From: Pogonophryne albipinna
Lineage: Eukaryota > Chordata > Actinopteri > Perciformes > Artedidraconidae
Direction: 5' to 3'
DNA: 64,000 nucleotides
Assembly (NCBI GenBank): GCA_028583405.1
Contig: CM053243.1
Location: forward strand, 26,008,524-26,072,523
Part shown: positions 1-25,823 of the stretch, piece after piece
How positions within the stretch are numbered: the stretch's first letter is position 1
How the letters are laid out: every line of letters starts with the position of its first letter
Program-made: the position numbers and the translations under genes
The notes under the pieces: generated by a model
Databases searched by the model: none
What the model was told of the DNA's origin: nothing
What the model saw: the letters and a program-made list of their open reading frames with translations, nothing else

Positions 1-1582
1 GGCTTGTATCCAGGAAAGATGTGGGTCCTCCACACATTCAGTTTTCATTCACAGGAACTGACCGCTGCTGGAAGATTGTAATTTCATTCAGAAAGTGCAA
101 TCTAACGAGGCCTTTGTGATATCAAATGACACGTGTAGCTGCAGATCTGAGTATATCAACTCACCATGGCTCAACTATTTGATCAACTCGAGTCAGGGTG
201 GTTCTCCCCCCAGCTGTTTACAGACAGTTTTAACAGAAGGTAAGGAGCTTAAAAATACAGCCGATCAACTGTAAAAGGTTTTTTGTCTGACGCTAGCTGG
301 TATCCTCAATCAGCTTGTATGTGTGTTTTTGTTTTCTCTGCCCATCCCTCCTGTCTGTTTGTAGTCAAAACAAAGTGGGACAGCACAGCCAGAGTGAATG
401 GCCCGCCAGATGTCAGTGAAACTACAGCAGACGTTAACAAAGTCCCATGTTGACCCAAGACAACAGATCAAAGCAGACAAAGGAAGTTATTGTTTGTTTT
501 GAATATTATAGGATTAAAGAAATATCAAATGTTATCGAGTGTGGCCTTTTAAATAATTTCGGACCAAATAAACACTTAGGCCTACTATGAATGCAGCTGA
601 AACAGATGATCAAGTAATTAATTAATTGATTGACAGACAAATCATTATGATCCTCAATCTATCATTTAAATACTTTTTCAAAAACAAATTATCTGATCCC
701 AGCTCTGAAATAATCACTCAATGTTTTTGAATATTTGACTGTTAGTTAGACCTGTTATTTGAAGTCACCAAATAAATTGACCAAATGTTGGAAAATAAGC
801 TGTGTAACCATAACCTCAAGTCAAGAGTGTATCTTAAAAGTAAGCTTAAGGGGGGCTTCTATCTTCTGTTTGAATTATAATATTGTTATTATAATAAAAT
901 AATAATAAGGTATTAGAATTGTTATAAATGTGTCTTGTAATCCATTTGATACATACATTACTTTTTTACTGACATGACCATTTTTTTTTGTCTTTCTGCA
1001 CACCGCCCCATAGCTCCATTCACAAGATATGCATGCACCACATGTCTCCCACAAACCAGTGGCAGCTCACTGGAGACCAGCTATATCTAAAAATAGAAAT
1101 CTGGGCTAACAATCAATAGCTAGACAGTTAAGCATAAAGCTGCATGTTTGGAGGTTGCGGCCAGAAAGAAAAACGAGTTTGCAATAACATGAATGGGGGG
1201 CTGAAACTACGGTATAATAAAGGTTTATTTGATTTGAAGTGTCCCCAAAACGCATCTGGGTATGTGCAGCTGTGGAGCCTTTATGTCGCACAGCATTATT
1301 ATCAGCCAGCAGTCCAAGTCTCTATGTTTGCCAACACACGATTCTCCTGCCAGCTGCCAAATTTCCACAAGCTCTTATCACCCGTTTTGTTTTCCTTTTT
1401 CATGTTTACAGTTTGCGGTTAACAGCGTGAGAGGAACGCGTGTGATTTGAATTACAATGGCAGCAGGAACAGGAACAGGACAGATCTGTCCAGCCTCCAG
1501 CCCTCACTGTCTGCCCGGCCCGTTAGCATTGAGCCATCCATTGAGACGCTCAGACTGGGGGTAGGGATTTCTCTTTTCTTAC
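1..1582 (-). other. 5' part of rasa3 intron 1
   Basis: Non-coding. It follows the donor of rasa3 exon 1 on the minus strand, so it is the beginning of rasa3 intron 1. I looked for the next RASA3 exon (C2A domain) on the minus strand and did not see it, so it must lie beyond the left edge. The sequence is AT-rich in 500-1000 with no recognisable repeat family. Confidence 0.75.
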
Positions 1583-1637
1583 CTATTTTTATTTTAACGC
1601 TCTGGAAAACCCGGAGACCTTCCTCTTCTACCGCCAT
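1583..1637 (-). CDS. rasa3: rasa3 first coding exon (Ras GTPase-activating protein 3), partial
   Basis: Only the first 18 codons plus one base are in the window. The translation begins MAVEEEGLRVFQSVKIKI and then splits a Gly codon at a good donor (TAG|GTAAGA on the minus strand). This matches the start of vertebrate RASA3 (GAP1-IP4BP), whose N-terminus begins almost identically and runs straight into the first C2 domain. RASA3 is a membrane-associated GAP for Ras and Rap1 with two C2 domains, a RasGAP domain and a PH/Btk module that binds inositol phosphates; none of those is in view. The ATG lies in GC-rich promoter-like DNA with further GC-rich sequence upstream to about 1900. The call rests on recognition of the family N-terminus, helped by RASA3 being on the same human chromosome arm (13q) as the neighbouring genes. 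Confidence 0.85.
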
Positions 1638-1900
1638 GCTGTCCCCGAGGCTCTTTCCCTTTTGACGGTTAGATAAAGACAGTCCTCCACGGTGGTCGGT
1701 AATGGCTCCAGCGCGCAGATAATCCAGGGGTTTTGCACATCTATGCTCGCCGGGCAGCGATCACACACCGGTCCCAATCGCTGCTTCTGCAGGCTGCTGC
1801 TGGTGAACAAGCGGGCAGACTCAGCTCAGATCCTCAGCAGCAGCAGCAACGCCAGTGGGGGTGTGGCTCCACAACAACACCGCCCACACATGGGTATGGT
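1638..1900 (-). promoter_or_regulatory. rasa3 5' UTR / promoter region
   Basis: GC-rich, CpG-containing sequence immediately upstream of the rasa3 ATG on the minus strand, richer in CpG than its AT-rich surroundings. It contains a short CAG/CAA run near 1840-1850. No TATA box was seen. The boundary is approximate. Confidence 0.45.
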
Positions 1901-4038
1901 ATGGAGCTGGTATGGAGGGTAATCCGTGCTGAATCTGTGCCACTAACACAAGAAAGGAAGTGTCAATGGGGAAACTGGAGACAGTCCAAGTCCCGCCCAC
2001 TCTGCTAACATGATTTGTAAAAGATACAAAAACACATATTGTGGAAATGAACAAAAAAGGTTGCAGATGCATCTTGCCATGGTGGAAATCGAACATTGCT
2101 CATTTGCACATTCCACCACTAAATAAGCGAAGTTTCTCTTTAAACAATATCCAGATATAAACCAGAATCCCATGTGTTTAGGTAAGAAAGAAAAATCACA
2201 AGCAACATTCTCAGTTGCAGTGCAAAGTAAACAAACAACAAATTACATATCAGTAAAAAATATAAACTGGTCCAGGTACAACTCCAAGGTTTGATATTGC
2301 ACACCAGTTATCAGAAATATTCCCATAATAAAAATATACTCTGGATTATGACTGGATTACTCATGGTGGTAATATCCCAGGAATCGATTAAATACAATCC
2401 TGTCTCACAACCTATTGCAGCTAGTTTCTTGAAACAGGATGCCTTGTCTAGCTCCAAAGTGCCAGTGTGGTTTACCCTTAAGTTAAAAGTGCATCTCCTC
2501 ACTTAATAACCAGAGCAATGTGTTTGCAAGCAATCTTCACATTTTGCTACTTTGGCATCATCGACCATACACATCACATAGGTGACACAGACAACAACCA
2601 ACAGACATGTCTTTATGTTGTCATGATGGGATCAATCATCCCTCATACTGGTTTACAACATCATGAGAATGGCTAGACTCTGAATTGACAAGAACTAGCT
2701 CATAATGTTGAATTATATAAAATACATAATTGTAGCTCCTGGCAGAGCTAGATGACCATACTCGTAGCATTTTATTTATACCTCTCTTCTCTGAGAACTG
2801 GCAAAGCACCATCAGTGGCTGTTCAGTGTCTCTCCCCCTCCCCACATACAGCAGCATTGGGCCTAACTTTACTGGATATCGCCAGATTGTTTCTACATCA
2901 AATAGACTGCAGATTCAAAAAGCAACAAAACAGCTTTAGACTGGTATTTCTGTGGAGTAAATATTCTATTACTGTTCCAATGATCTGAGCTTTACAGGTC
3001 ATAAATGACTAAGGATTAGCCTCACTTCCATTTCAAGAAGTGAGGCCATCTCAGGACATTGTGTGAAACCTTAAATGAATCAACCTAAATGTTTCATTCA
3101 GTAAAATGTTAATTTAGGTTGGGTCAGGGTAATTTTATTATATAGGCTAACATGGCCTTAAGTGACGTGTGAGATGCAAAAAGCAAAAAGAAAGTCCCTC
3201 ACTGCTAAATGACAGCTTGCGTTTAAGATTTAAGTGAACACGCAGATTAACATCATCTGAATTTCAGGGTCAATCCCTTCTTGAATAGTCAAATGCCACC
3301 AGGATAAGAAGATTGGGGCTGTCTCTTTTCACAGATATAATTAAAATATCTTAACCATGACTGCAAAACTGTTATCAAACTATACTTGTGTCAGACAAAA
3401 GTGAGCAAATGCAAACAAGATATTTATAGGGACAATGGAGAAATGTTCTTAATTAAAGGTACTGGCAGTCACCAAACAAGACACCGATAACCTGTAAATA
3501 ATGAATGCGTCCCTGTTTTCCTGTTGACGCAGATCTTGAGCCAAATTGAACAGATGGATGAACAGACAAGGTGCTGGCTTGCTGTGTGGGAGGGATGTCT
3601 TGAAAGTTTAACATCCATTCAGGTGAAATACACATGGTCATCATCAGCCCACACTTGAGCCTATTGGGCCACGCCTCTGGGATCACCATGACCACATTCC
3701 TCAGAATAGCCTGACTCTGGTCGGGAGGACTCTGCAAACCCAGCTGGCCGAGGCCAACCCAGCAGAGATGGACAGTCTTACTAACAATATCGACGGTTAG
3801 CTGCAGTGTTTTTGCTGCAAGCTGAAGTGTTGGGATTAGCTGTGACTCCCTTAGAACAGCTCTAAATCTAATTAGGCTATATGTCTCATTGCTACCGTCA
3901 GCAAGGGGAGAACTGACATACATGAACAATCCTGGTATGCACTAAAGCAAACTGAATGCAGTAGTAGGAAGTGCATCCAGTGGTGAGATGTAACTAACTG
4001 CTAAATGCAGTACTATGTAAAATGTTGAGGTACTTGTT

Positions 4039-4331
4039 CAGTGGTTCAATCGAGTTTTTCCTAATCTTTTTATGGCTTTTGACCACTTTTCCGCTTTTTT
4101 TCACGTTTCAGATGTCTATGATATGTAGCAGTTACACCAAAAATACATTTCCAGTCTGAACTTTTCACATGGTTTGATCCAATGTCTAAAGTTATGCAAT
4201 ACCTCACAAACAAAATAATAAATGGAGAAATGTTCAAAATTGAGTACAGATTTGTTAAGCAGAACTATGTTTTCTTTTCTTTATCTCATAGTGATGCTGG
4301 AGGGGCCTGACCCTTAGTTTGGGAGCCACTG
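4039..4331. mobile_element. hAT-like MITE remnant
   Basis: Begins CAGTGGTTCAATCGAG and ends GTTTGGGAGCCACTG, an imperfect terminal inverted repeat of the CAGTGGTTC type carried by many hAT/Charlie-like non-autonomous elements in fish. Length is about 293 bp. The 8-bp flanks do not match, so the target duplication has decayed or the ends are slightly misplaced. Confidence 0.5.
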
Positions 4332-5178
4332 GACTGAACTGAACTGTAAATACTTAAAATTAGTTCCACCTCGTCCAGCTTTTAAGTTATTTTAATAAGC
4401 ATGTTTTATTTGTCAGTGTATTTTGATTACATGTTACATGAAAGTAGCATCTGAGTCTTTACCACCACTGACTAAATGGGCATTTCTTGCCTGTACGTGC
4501 ATATCAGTGACACATTTTGCAACACATTTTTTGTGCCTTTGACTATCTCCACTAAAACTGTGTGGCTAGATAATAACCATGGTATTAGCTAGCTGTATAA
4601 CCTCCCATGACAGTGGAAAACTGCGGAAAACAGCAATATGGTCCTTTATGTTGGCCACATCCTGTCAGCTGCATTTGTGCAGCTTTAGGGGAGATGGGAG
4701 GGCGATTTGGGATTTTACTTGACATAAAGTTGTTATCCCAGCAGGTTATATACATTTGCATGTACAGATGTAACACCAGTCAAATTGCTGTAATATAAGA
4801 CTACAATGCAAGAGTCAAGGGTTGCCACTATCATAACATACCAACCAAAGTAGTATCCTATCAGCAAGTAAAAATAGGGGAAGGATAATAATACAGTTTT
4901 TGTAGCTGCATGCACAGCATCACATAGGGAAATAATGCTGTAAAAACGTTTATGCCGTACAATTATTTCAGTTTAGCTAAAGTGGCTACGCCCTGTGGTA
5001 AACCACAAGCCTGTGTGTGTAACTGTATGTGTGTGCAAGTATTAATGTTATAAGAAAAAGGCCCTCAAACCTTGGAGGTCTAACTAATCTTAAGCACAAA
5101 AATGTTACTAAGATATAAAAATATGTGTCCAAGTATAAGCTTGGCATCAAACAGTGTCTGTACAAGTGCCTGCATACA

Positions 5179-5200
5179 GTATGTGTGTGTGTGTGTGTGT
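5179..5200. repeat. (GT)n microsatellite
   Basis: Short GT dinucleotide run. Confidence 0.8.
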
Positions 5201-7141
5201 GACAATGCAGATCCAATAACAGAAAGAGGAAGATGAGGCAGATGCTGACTCTAAGCAGATTAGTGAAAGGATGCTCACTGTTGTTTCATTATGCATAAAC
5301 TAGCCACAAAAGCAGCGTCTGAGGGCGTTGAAACACTTAAAATAACTGCACACTTACAACAACCATGGCACGCACACACACACTACCTACTTTGTGTATG
5401 GATATATATGAGAGGGATAGAGGGTATCAAGTTGAACAGATGGCGATTGACATGTTCAAAGTTAATCCTGGTTTTCTGGGGACAAAACAAAACAAAATAC
5501 CATGAATAGTATATGAATAACACCTTAAGAATGCCTGTGATTTGTGGAAAGGACATCAAACCACTTTATATAAACAACATAAGCAGAACCTCTATGTTGG
5601 TCAAACTTGTTATTTCTGAGTTGGTTATTCCTTCCTTCATTCTCAACACTGCATCTGTAGAAAATAAACAGATGAAAAGCAGAAATCATGCTGTAGGCTT
5701 GTAGTGGGGTTACAGAAAAACTAATGAGCAACACATTCAAATATAAATCCTTTCAGCTAAAGCAGGGGTCTTAACATTTATCTAAACACAACATTTTGTT
5801 TATTTACCATAGTTTCTGATTAAAAATGAGAACAAAAAGATAAAAACATACAACATTTTATGTTGGATTTAGTTCAAATTTAGAGTCTGAAGTGACCTGT
5901 AGTTTAGACAATGTAAGAAAAGTAGGATGCAAACGCATGTGCTGAAGCCGACCTGAGAAAGAAGGTGAACTGGGAAATTGAGTCCAGGGTTGAGCCCCAG
6001 ACAAGACATGTACACTGATGTTTATGTGATAATCTCAAAAATGTAAACGTTTCAGACACTATGAAAACATCCTTGTTTATGTTTTCTTCTTTATTACCTA
6101 GATAGCTTGGATTTTTTATGAGCAGAGGAGTTTAAGAACCGTCTCTTTTAAACCACTTAAATGCAGACAACATTTACTCAACAGAATAAAGAGTGAGACA
6201 TATTTTATCCTAAATCACAATTTCTGCTTGTGATTAGTGCAAGCAGCTTCCCTTCAATTGATGGATGTTTGCATGAAGAGTTGTTTTGATAAATGTGTAT
6301 GGACCTAAATCTTTAGACATGTATGTACAATAGGTTGTCTCAAAATATTGTAAACAAATCTATGTATTTGCAAGTAGTTAATGTAGCAGCAGCATTGCCA
6401 AACGCAGCAATGAATAACATCAGTTTGTCAGCCATTGAGAGCAAAGAGAACAAAGTGTGACTGATCAGTGTTATAGCACCACCTAGTGTTAGTGTTATAG
6501 CACCACCTAGTGTGTTCCTTATGGGCCACATGGTTAACAGGATGGAGGTGATTATCATAAAAATACTGGCTTGTAGTTTTATTGAAGTGTTGATGTTGCC
6601 CATAAACTGGTGAAGCAAGGTATGTATTTTCACATAAATAAAGACAAACTTTGTTTAAGCCTTAAAACTTCCCAACTCCAAGGCTAATTCAGAACTAAGG
6701 ACATGTTTCCATGGTAACTACTAGTGACACATTCTGACCAGGGGCATAAAATAACACAAAAAAGGAAGAAAAAGGAACGCATGACTCATGATATCAGTCA
6801 GAAAATATTGTGCCTCGCTACATCAAAACAATGTTTTTGTAATCAAATTAAAACAAATGGACTTGCTATAGTGACCTCGGGGCCTCCTTGGACCCAGAAA
6901 ATCTCAGGGTCCAGGCTTTAACTTTTAGATAAGGTAGCCTTGACCAAACAGGCATGATCAGCATCATAATTATGATAATATTCAAATGTAGTTCAATGTT
7001 TCAATGTATGGTGGCTTGGTGATTAAAGGTAGAAGATGTGGCTGGCACTGCCCCTTTAAACATCTCTCCTTCCAGTCTCGCTCTCCGGGCGGCTCTCTCT
7101 TCCTCATTTCGCTGCTTTGTTTTCACGTCGCTCCTCTGATC

Positions 7142-19644
<12,503 letters not shown>

Positions 19645-20294
19645 GCACAGACGCACATGCATGCACCAGCAGCACAGTCCATTACATGGTAACTTGAATA
19701 TCATGCCCCTCAGGTCACATGGTCTATGCATCTGGGTTTTCAAATATAGATGTAGAGGGACACCAAAAGGATAACAGAGTGTGAACGGTTAGAGGCACTC
19801 GACACCTTATAAGGCGAGAGGGGATCACGCTCGTCCTGTCTTTAAATGTCTTGTCATCACAGACAAAACAAATCATTCAGTTTATATTTTTTAAATGTTT
19901 TAAACCGTTGCCAAGGCTTGATGATACTGTAGCTCGGTGCTTTCTTAGTTGGCTGTTGTCCTTTTTTATTTTGGTGTCAGATACACATTTAGAGGCTTTC
20001 ACATCCCGCTCGTCGTCAGCTCACCGCACTCCATATCAAATAGGTAACCTCATTCACTGCATATCACTAGGTCACCTCGTCCTCTCATGTAAATATTGAA
20101 AAAGGCCAGTGCGGACTCCAGGGACGTACTCAAAGTCTTTTACAGAAGAAAATAAAGAAATGACTATCTACTCACTTTCAAAATGGACAGCAGAAAAACT
20201 GGCCGTTATGATACTTCGAAGACAGGAGGACTTGCTGCTGCACGATGTTCGGACATACGAGGTCACACACAGTCGGACCTATCCCTGAAATAAA
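19645..20294 (+). other. tpp2 3' UTR
   Basis: Non-coding sequence after the tpp2 stop with two AATAAA signals, at 20151-20156 and 20289-20294; either could end the transcript. Confidence 0.6.
20151..20156 (+). terminator. candidate tpp2 poly(A) signal
   Basis: AATAAA about 500 bp after the stop codon. A second copy is at 20289-20294. Confidence 0.5.
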
Positions 20295-23200
20295 AGGGAG
20301 TCAGAACTTGAACACTTCTTCTTTTGTTTTTTGACTGTTTCAGCCAGGCCTGGTTGATAAAGTTGTCTCGTCTTTAGGCTCTCACTTGAGTACACAACAC
20401 AATATTAAGGGTGCCTTTCTACATGTACCTTACCCTTTTTTTCAGTTGAGATAAAAACAGTGCAAGGCTGCAGAATCAGTAGCGTCTGCAAACAATAATT
20501 CTACCCATCATCCTTTGTTGTCAAATGTGTTTTTAAACTAATCTATCTGCAGTATGCCGTGCCCGTGCAGGCCGTCAGTGACATGTCAGCCAATAGGAAG
20601 CCACAAACACTTTCAGGGCATCATATGTGTGTGCCCCCCCACTCCATACTGCAGGTACCTGAGCAGCACATTTGAAAAACGTTATTTACAGACCTCACTC
20701 ACATCACAAATGCAGGTTAGAGAGAGCGGAAGGATGTCCACATTCAATGTAAAATGTTCACGCAGTATTCAATGTTTTTCTGCAGCATTCACAATGTTGC
20801 ACTTGTACACAGTGTCATAAAATAATGTACATACACACATAACGTAAACAAATATAAAAATGCAATAGGTATATACAACAAATATTATTCTAATTGATGT
20901 ATTTTGCATATATGCATGTCTTCTACGGTGTAAGAAGGAACAATGGTTTGTTTGGATGCAGATTTGAGTTTGTTTCAATTAGAAAGGTTTTTAAACATGA
21001 TTCTGACGATAATCCACTGTTTGTTTTCATGAGTGTGTGTTTGTGAATGACTTTGTGTTACTTGTGAACATATCTTTGTGTACATGACATGTTCTCCCTA
21101 CAGAACTGATGGTAGCCAATAGGAGGAGGTTAAGCATGGATTTGTTTTTTGTTTGTTCTCTGATACCTTATTTACTTAAAAGGACTGTGCCAGTGGTTTT
21201 GTATGTTTTATTAGCTTTTAAAAAAATACATGGCTAGCCATTTAACACAGGATTTTTTGTTATGTTTAATGGGTTTTCTCAACCTACTGTTTCTTTTATT
21301 TCGGAGACTTTTCAAACTCTCATAGTGAACACCAAGTCTGCATTAAAGGCCCTTAAACAACATTTCTACATCTATTTACCATGAACAGTGGGGTTTTACA
21401 GAAAGATAAAACATTTCTGGCAAATTCAGAAATAGTTTATTTTACATAAGAGCTTTCTGTTTGTTCTACCTCACTGGGTTTAGGTTCTACAGGCAATGTC
21501 ACAGAGACGTATTTAATGGGAGAAAAAATGTATCTGCCAAGTACAAAAGTGCACCTCATACACTTGCAAATGGTAAGGCTTAAATGAATCTTAGGTGAGG
21601 CAAAACTCGCAGAAAAGCTCATCTATCAGGTTACTAATGAGGACACACTGCTGTTAGTTTTCACAGTGTATTTGCTAAAGAGGACCATGCTAAAGATGCA
21701 ATCAACTTTAAATCTTATACATTTGTGACCTTTTTTGCGTGTGGATCTGTACAAACAAAAAGTGATTTTCTGTCGGTCTGTAGTGTTACCAGTTTAACCA
21801 AAGAATGACTGCCCCGTGTTAAGTTGGTTTAAATACACACAAAGGCAAAACAATGATACAATTGGACAATAGGAGGAAATGGACTTGCCCCAAACCACCC
21901 AGTCTGAGAACCACTCCTCTTCTACATGTAACAACTCTAAATAACATCTGATGACCTCACGTGAAAGATGCATACTGTAAACGCAGACATTTGAAAGCCA
22001 AGGCCTTTCATTCTCATTGGAGTAAACAATCTCTTCTGAGATGATGTTAACTGTACTAACTATAAACACACAGCAGGTGGCACAGCCCATGTTGCCCCGG
22101 GTTAAGGACACCTTGTGTTTCTGTTTTTAGCCGGGGCTCGCAGACACTTTCTGCAGCAGCGTCAGCACCTCTGAGTGCGCAGGGCTTACTGAAGTCAGTT
22201 GGGGTTAACAGAATTTGTGCTTATTGTTTTTACTTTGTTGCACCTTTTGTTTTCTCTTCGTCCTTTTTTCCCCTCCTTTTTCACATGTTTGGCTAATGCA
22301 GATGTTACCTTCAGGACTCTCCTGTCTAAAGTACGTTGCCAATAACAGTCTCTCTCAAAAATGGCCTTAACTTTCACCGCAGGACTGATCCGTCCATTAC
22401 TCTTTATCTGTTGCTTTCACTCTGCTGGTGTCAGGAAAGACTTCTTCTCGATGTTGAGTGTTTATAATTGTAGTCATAAAATGTAGTAAATGCCAATATT
22501 CTACAGAATGTTATGAAATAAGGTTGTATGATCTTAGTATAATTTTATACCCCTTCTTCCTTGACTACATGGGAAACACACGAGCTACTGTCACACTATT
22601 TTATTATCACATGGAAAAAAGTCACATACCAGGAACACAACACTGAATAAAAAGGATTTGTGCTCTAGTCATCACTTGCATGTAAATTGAGCATAAACGA
22701 TTTTCAGCAGTGTTTCTGTTGTGTTTTTAGGTGAGCGATATTACTTTTCATTGCATTCTAAATAAGAAACAGCCAGGTGGACCTTTTCTTGAAAGGAACA
22801 ATTCAATTTTTGTCTTCTGTATTTATATATATTTAAAATAATATTAACAATTCACATGCAAACAATTACAGGACATTTCATAACTGATACAACCATGAAG
22901 CAAACTCTTTTTTTAGATTTAACTGATGAATTGTTTTCACTTTAAAATATCCCACGACCCAACCCGACACATTCAAATGTGTTTGTTTCAAAGCAATCTA
23001 AAAAATATTAAGGATACCGTCACATCAAAAATAGAGTAGTCAATATATTGGAACAACACAAAAATTACAGAAATCAAGCATTTTTTCTTGGAAATACGTT
23101 TTTTTTTTCTCCTCACAGAAACATAATGGAATTGATTTGAATAAACTTTACTCAGATCTTATGTTTATCAGTTTTGACCTTATCAGGTTAAACATGGTGT

Positions 23201-23698
23201 TCTTAAGAATGTATGGTATTAGACCGGGATGACGTGTAGTAAAAAGTGCAAGTGTCCAGGTGTTGCAACTAAACACACAGATTATGAGCTAATTGGCCAA
23301 AGTGTAAACATGTAAAAACCTCATTTGATCATTAAAACGTATCCAGGTCAATTATAGCTCAACAGAACTAATTTAGTTTAATATTAAATGAAGAGATTAA
23401 ATGTGAAAACCCTGACCTCGCCTTCTGCTACTACTGATCAAAACCGACACTCTTATTTAATGATATTTAATATAAAATAGTAGGCCTAATCATCATTATT
23501 CAAAAGATTACAGGAAACACTAAAAGGAAACAAGTGATGCAGGTTGAACATTTAAAGCTGCGCTGTCCAAACAATTTAAGTTGTTTTACTTACTATATTA
23601 GCTCAACTATGCTGTGATTCTCGCCCTTCACTTCCCAAAGAATAATGCTAATAATGAAACATTCAAACAGAGGCCCGTAGGGGTCATTGTGAAATCTC
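20295..23698. other. intergenic/3' UTR region between convergent tpp2 and mettl21c
   Basis: About 3.4 kb of AT-rich DNA between two convergent genes. No exon, RNA gene or clear repeat was recognised. The right part may be the mettl21c 3' UTR (minus strand). Confidence 0.5.
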
Positions 23699-25166
23699 TC
23701 AATCTCTGCACGTAGCCATGAAGATCTTCATCTCTCCGTCTTCAACCAGCATACTCGTGTTGAAAGCTTTCTTAAAGTTCTCAGTGAAAGTCAGATCAGT
23801 CACAAACCTCATCTTGTTGGCCCAGATCAAAGTAGTTCCTGGCCTGCAGAAATGCTTCATGGTAACCAGGAGCTCGTCCAGGAAGTCGTGATGGTAGACC
23901 ACATCAGCTGCCAGCACGTAGTCGTAGTGATGGACAGACGGAGGGAAGGAGCGCTGCAGGTCGTGGCCCCAGGACAGAGCTGTTACCTGCGGCGTGTGGC
24001 TGCAGCGGCCCCTGGTGTTCCTCATCACGTTGGCCAGTAGGTAACCTAACACCTCAGGTAGGTCTGTAGCTGTGGCTGCGGCTCCTGAGGATCCAGAAAC
24101 AATAATCTGTCATCAACATGGCTACAGAAACATATTACACACTGAGAATAACTGGATTTTCAACCTCTATTTTTATTTCCTTTTATCAAATTTTCTATAT
24201 GTATTGTACACATTTTATCTAATTATTTTTATTTTAACAATTTTTCTTTGTCTTTGTTTTAGTAATTCCCTCTGAAGTAGCAATGTGAATCAAGGATTTT
24301 TAACTTAGTTTCCACAAGAGTCACTTTAACCTTTTCTACTTACTTTTATAGCACTTGTATAATATGTATTAAAACTTCCAATGCTTCCAGACATTTTCTT
24401 TATTAAAGTTTAACCTTGAATTTGAACCTCTCACCAAGGAATGCAGCTACAATGGACAGGAGGCCAGTTCCTGCTCCGATCTCCAGGACTGTCTTGTCCA
24501 CTAAATTAAACTGTTGGCGATGGGTGTCCAAGTAGTGACAGAGAGTCAGAGCCTGAGGGAAACATGACTTACAATTCAACATCTTTGAGTTCATTTTGTT
24601 GATTAACAACCTCCGAATAAAAGCAATAGCTTCTCAATAAATAGCATCCCCATAATCCAAAAGTGTATTAGGAACTGTAAGGGTGTAGTGTCTTTCAAAT
24701 GCTGGTGAATGCAAGTTTTAAAAAAAATGTTTCTCACCCCCGGCCAAACGGTGCCTGCGTAGGAGTCCAAAGCCCCTTCGATGAGGATCTTCTGCCCAGC
24801 GAAATAGTACACTTCTTTATCTATTCTGATGTAGAAGCACGGAGCCCAGGCTTGTTTATATTGCTCCTTGATGTCTGATTCCTCTGGAGGATACAACAAT
24901 CAGACACTTAGGACCTCTGTGGTCTCTCTGTACGAGTTTGGAAATTAATGCTTTTTATTGCTCATATTCATCTTACCTTTTTGCTCCTCTTTATCTTGGG
25001 CACCCCCATCTTCCTGCTGCACTTCTTCCTCCTCCTCTTCCTCTTCCTCTTCCTCCTCTTTCTCTTCCTCTTCCTCCTCCTCTTCCTCTTCCTCCTTCTC
25101 CTCTCTTCTCTCTCCGATTATCATATGATAATTTGCCGAAGAAATTAATGATGGCAAAGTATTCAT
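23699..25166 (-). CDS. mettl21c: METTL21C-like protein-lysine methyltransferase
   Basis: Class I (seven-beta-strand) SAM-dependent protein-lysine methyltransferase of the METTL21 family; METTL21C is a skeletal-muscle enzyme in mammals. Minus-strand exons: 25166-24977, 24883-24738, 24552-24435, 24084-23699, with in-phase GT-AG junctions, giving 279 aa from the ATG at 25166 (human METTL21C 264 aa). Visible motifs are FAGQKILIEGALDSY then TVWPGALTLCHYL, the SAM-binding motif VLEIGAGTGLLSIVAAFLGA, the post-motif ATDLPEVLG, the family DYVLAADVVYHHDFLDELL, and LIWANKMRF near the C-terminus. The N-terminal region is a Glu-rich run encoded by a GAG/GAA repeat. The start is uncertain: an upstream 99-nt exon (25689-25787) splices well onto 25170 but in another frame (see findings). 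It is a tandem paralogue of the mettl21e gene at 31690-34229 and converges with tpp2. The paralogue assignment (C rather than another member) is by similarity and position. Confidence 0.85.
24990..25115 (-). repeat. purine (GAA/GAG) repeat in mettl21c first exon
   Basis: On the minus strand, an almost pure GAG/GAA/AGG tract gives a polyglutamate stretch in the METTL21C frame and an Arg/Gly-rich stretch in the alternative frame. It is prone to slippage, which matters for the frame conflict described in the findings. Confidence 0.8.
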
Positions 25167-25688
25167 GATCCTGCTCTTGGAAAAGGACAGATAGATGGTG
25201 CTTCATTAAAAGTTGTTGTCCTCAAATTATCCTCAAAATATTTATTTCTGATACTAAATCCTAATATTTAAATTGACAACAAAATATAACAGATTACAGG
25301 ATAAACAAGATAAATACAGATTAATACATTATATTTTCACTTTTAGTTCAACATGTCTCCCCTTCATTCTTGTATTGTAATTTAATTGATGTGTTTATAC
25401 CATTATTTATTAACTAACACTAGTTGATGTGAACATAAACAAAGCATGTAAACACTCTTTTTTTTTTTAAAGATAATCTTCTGTCAGACTACTTGAGAGA
25501 AACGTTTCAAAACATACTTTGCAAAGTCTTGTTATAAAACTTGATAACAAAATATCATACAACAATACCATCAAATGAAATACTGCAGAGTATGTTAAAA
25601 AGATACCGTACTCCTCTTCTTACAGGGATTTTGTAAACATAGTCAAAACCTCCCTCTCAAACCCACTACCTGTGACCTTTGACCTTAC

Positions 25689-25787
25689 CTGCTGCTGCTG
25701 CTGCTGCTCTTTTTCCCAGTGAAGAATCTCAGGAGAAATCAGACTGCATCTGGAGACCTCTAACTTTGAGGTTATAGACTGAGCATC
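25689..25787 (-). other. candidate upstream exon of mettl21c
   Basis: A 99-nt segment bounded on the minus strand by CAACAG| (acceptor) and CAG|GTAAGG (near-ideal donor). It has a length divisible by three and is open in one frame, ending in six CAG codons. It would splice to the acceptor at 25171-25172 (pyrimidine-rich tract, GAGCAG|GATC). In the open frame, the join continues as DHEYFAIINFFGK, which looks like real protein. However, that frame runs into Arg/Gly-rich sequence and a stop at 24991 before reaching the METTL21C frame. No initiator ATG was found upstream. It could be a 5' UTR exon or a coding exon separated from its gene by a 1-nt indel. Confidence 0.4.
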
Positions 25788-25823
25788 CTGTTGCCACACC
25801 CATCACCATCACAAGGGCACGGG

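Larger units (their letters stand above)
1901..7000. other. intergenic region between rasa3 and tpp2
   Basis: About 5 kb between two divergent genes. I see no exon with a recognisable product. It holds a small hAT-like MITE at about 4039-4331, a (GT)n run at 5179-5200, and a 23-bp direct duplication at about 6467-6513 around the phrase TTATAGCACCACCTAGTGT. The longest open frame (minus, 3453-3929) resembles nothing I know. Confidence 0.6.

Noticed and set aside
3453..3929. 158-codon open frame on the minus strand
   Set aside because: No family resemblance, no splice context, and the opposite strand looks equally uninformative. Likely a chance frame or an old repeat.
6467..6513. Duplicated GTGTTATAGCACCACCTAGT motif
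   Set aside because: Two copies only, with no sign of mobility or function. Noted as a minor tandem duplication.
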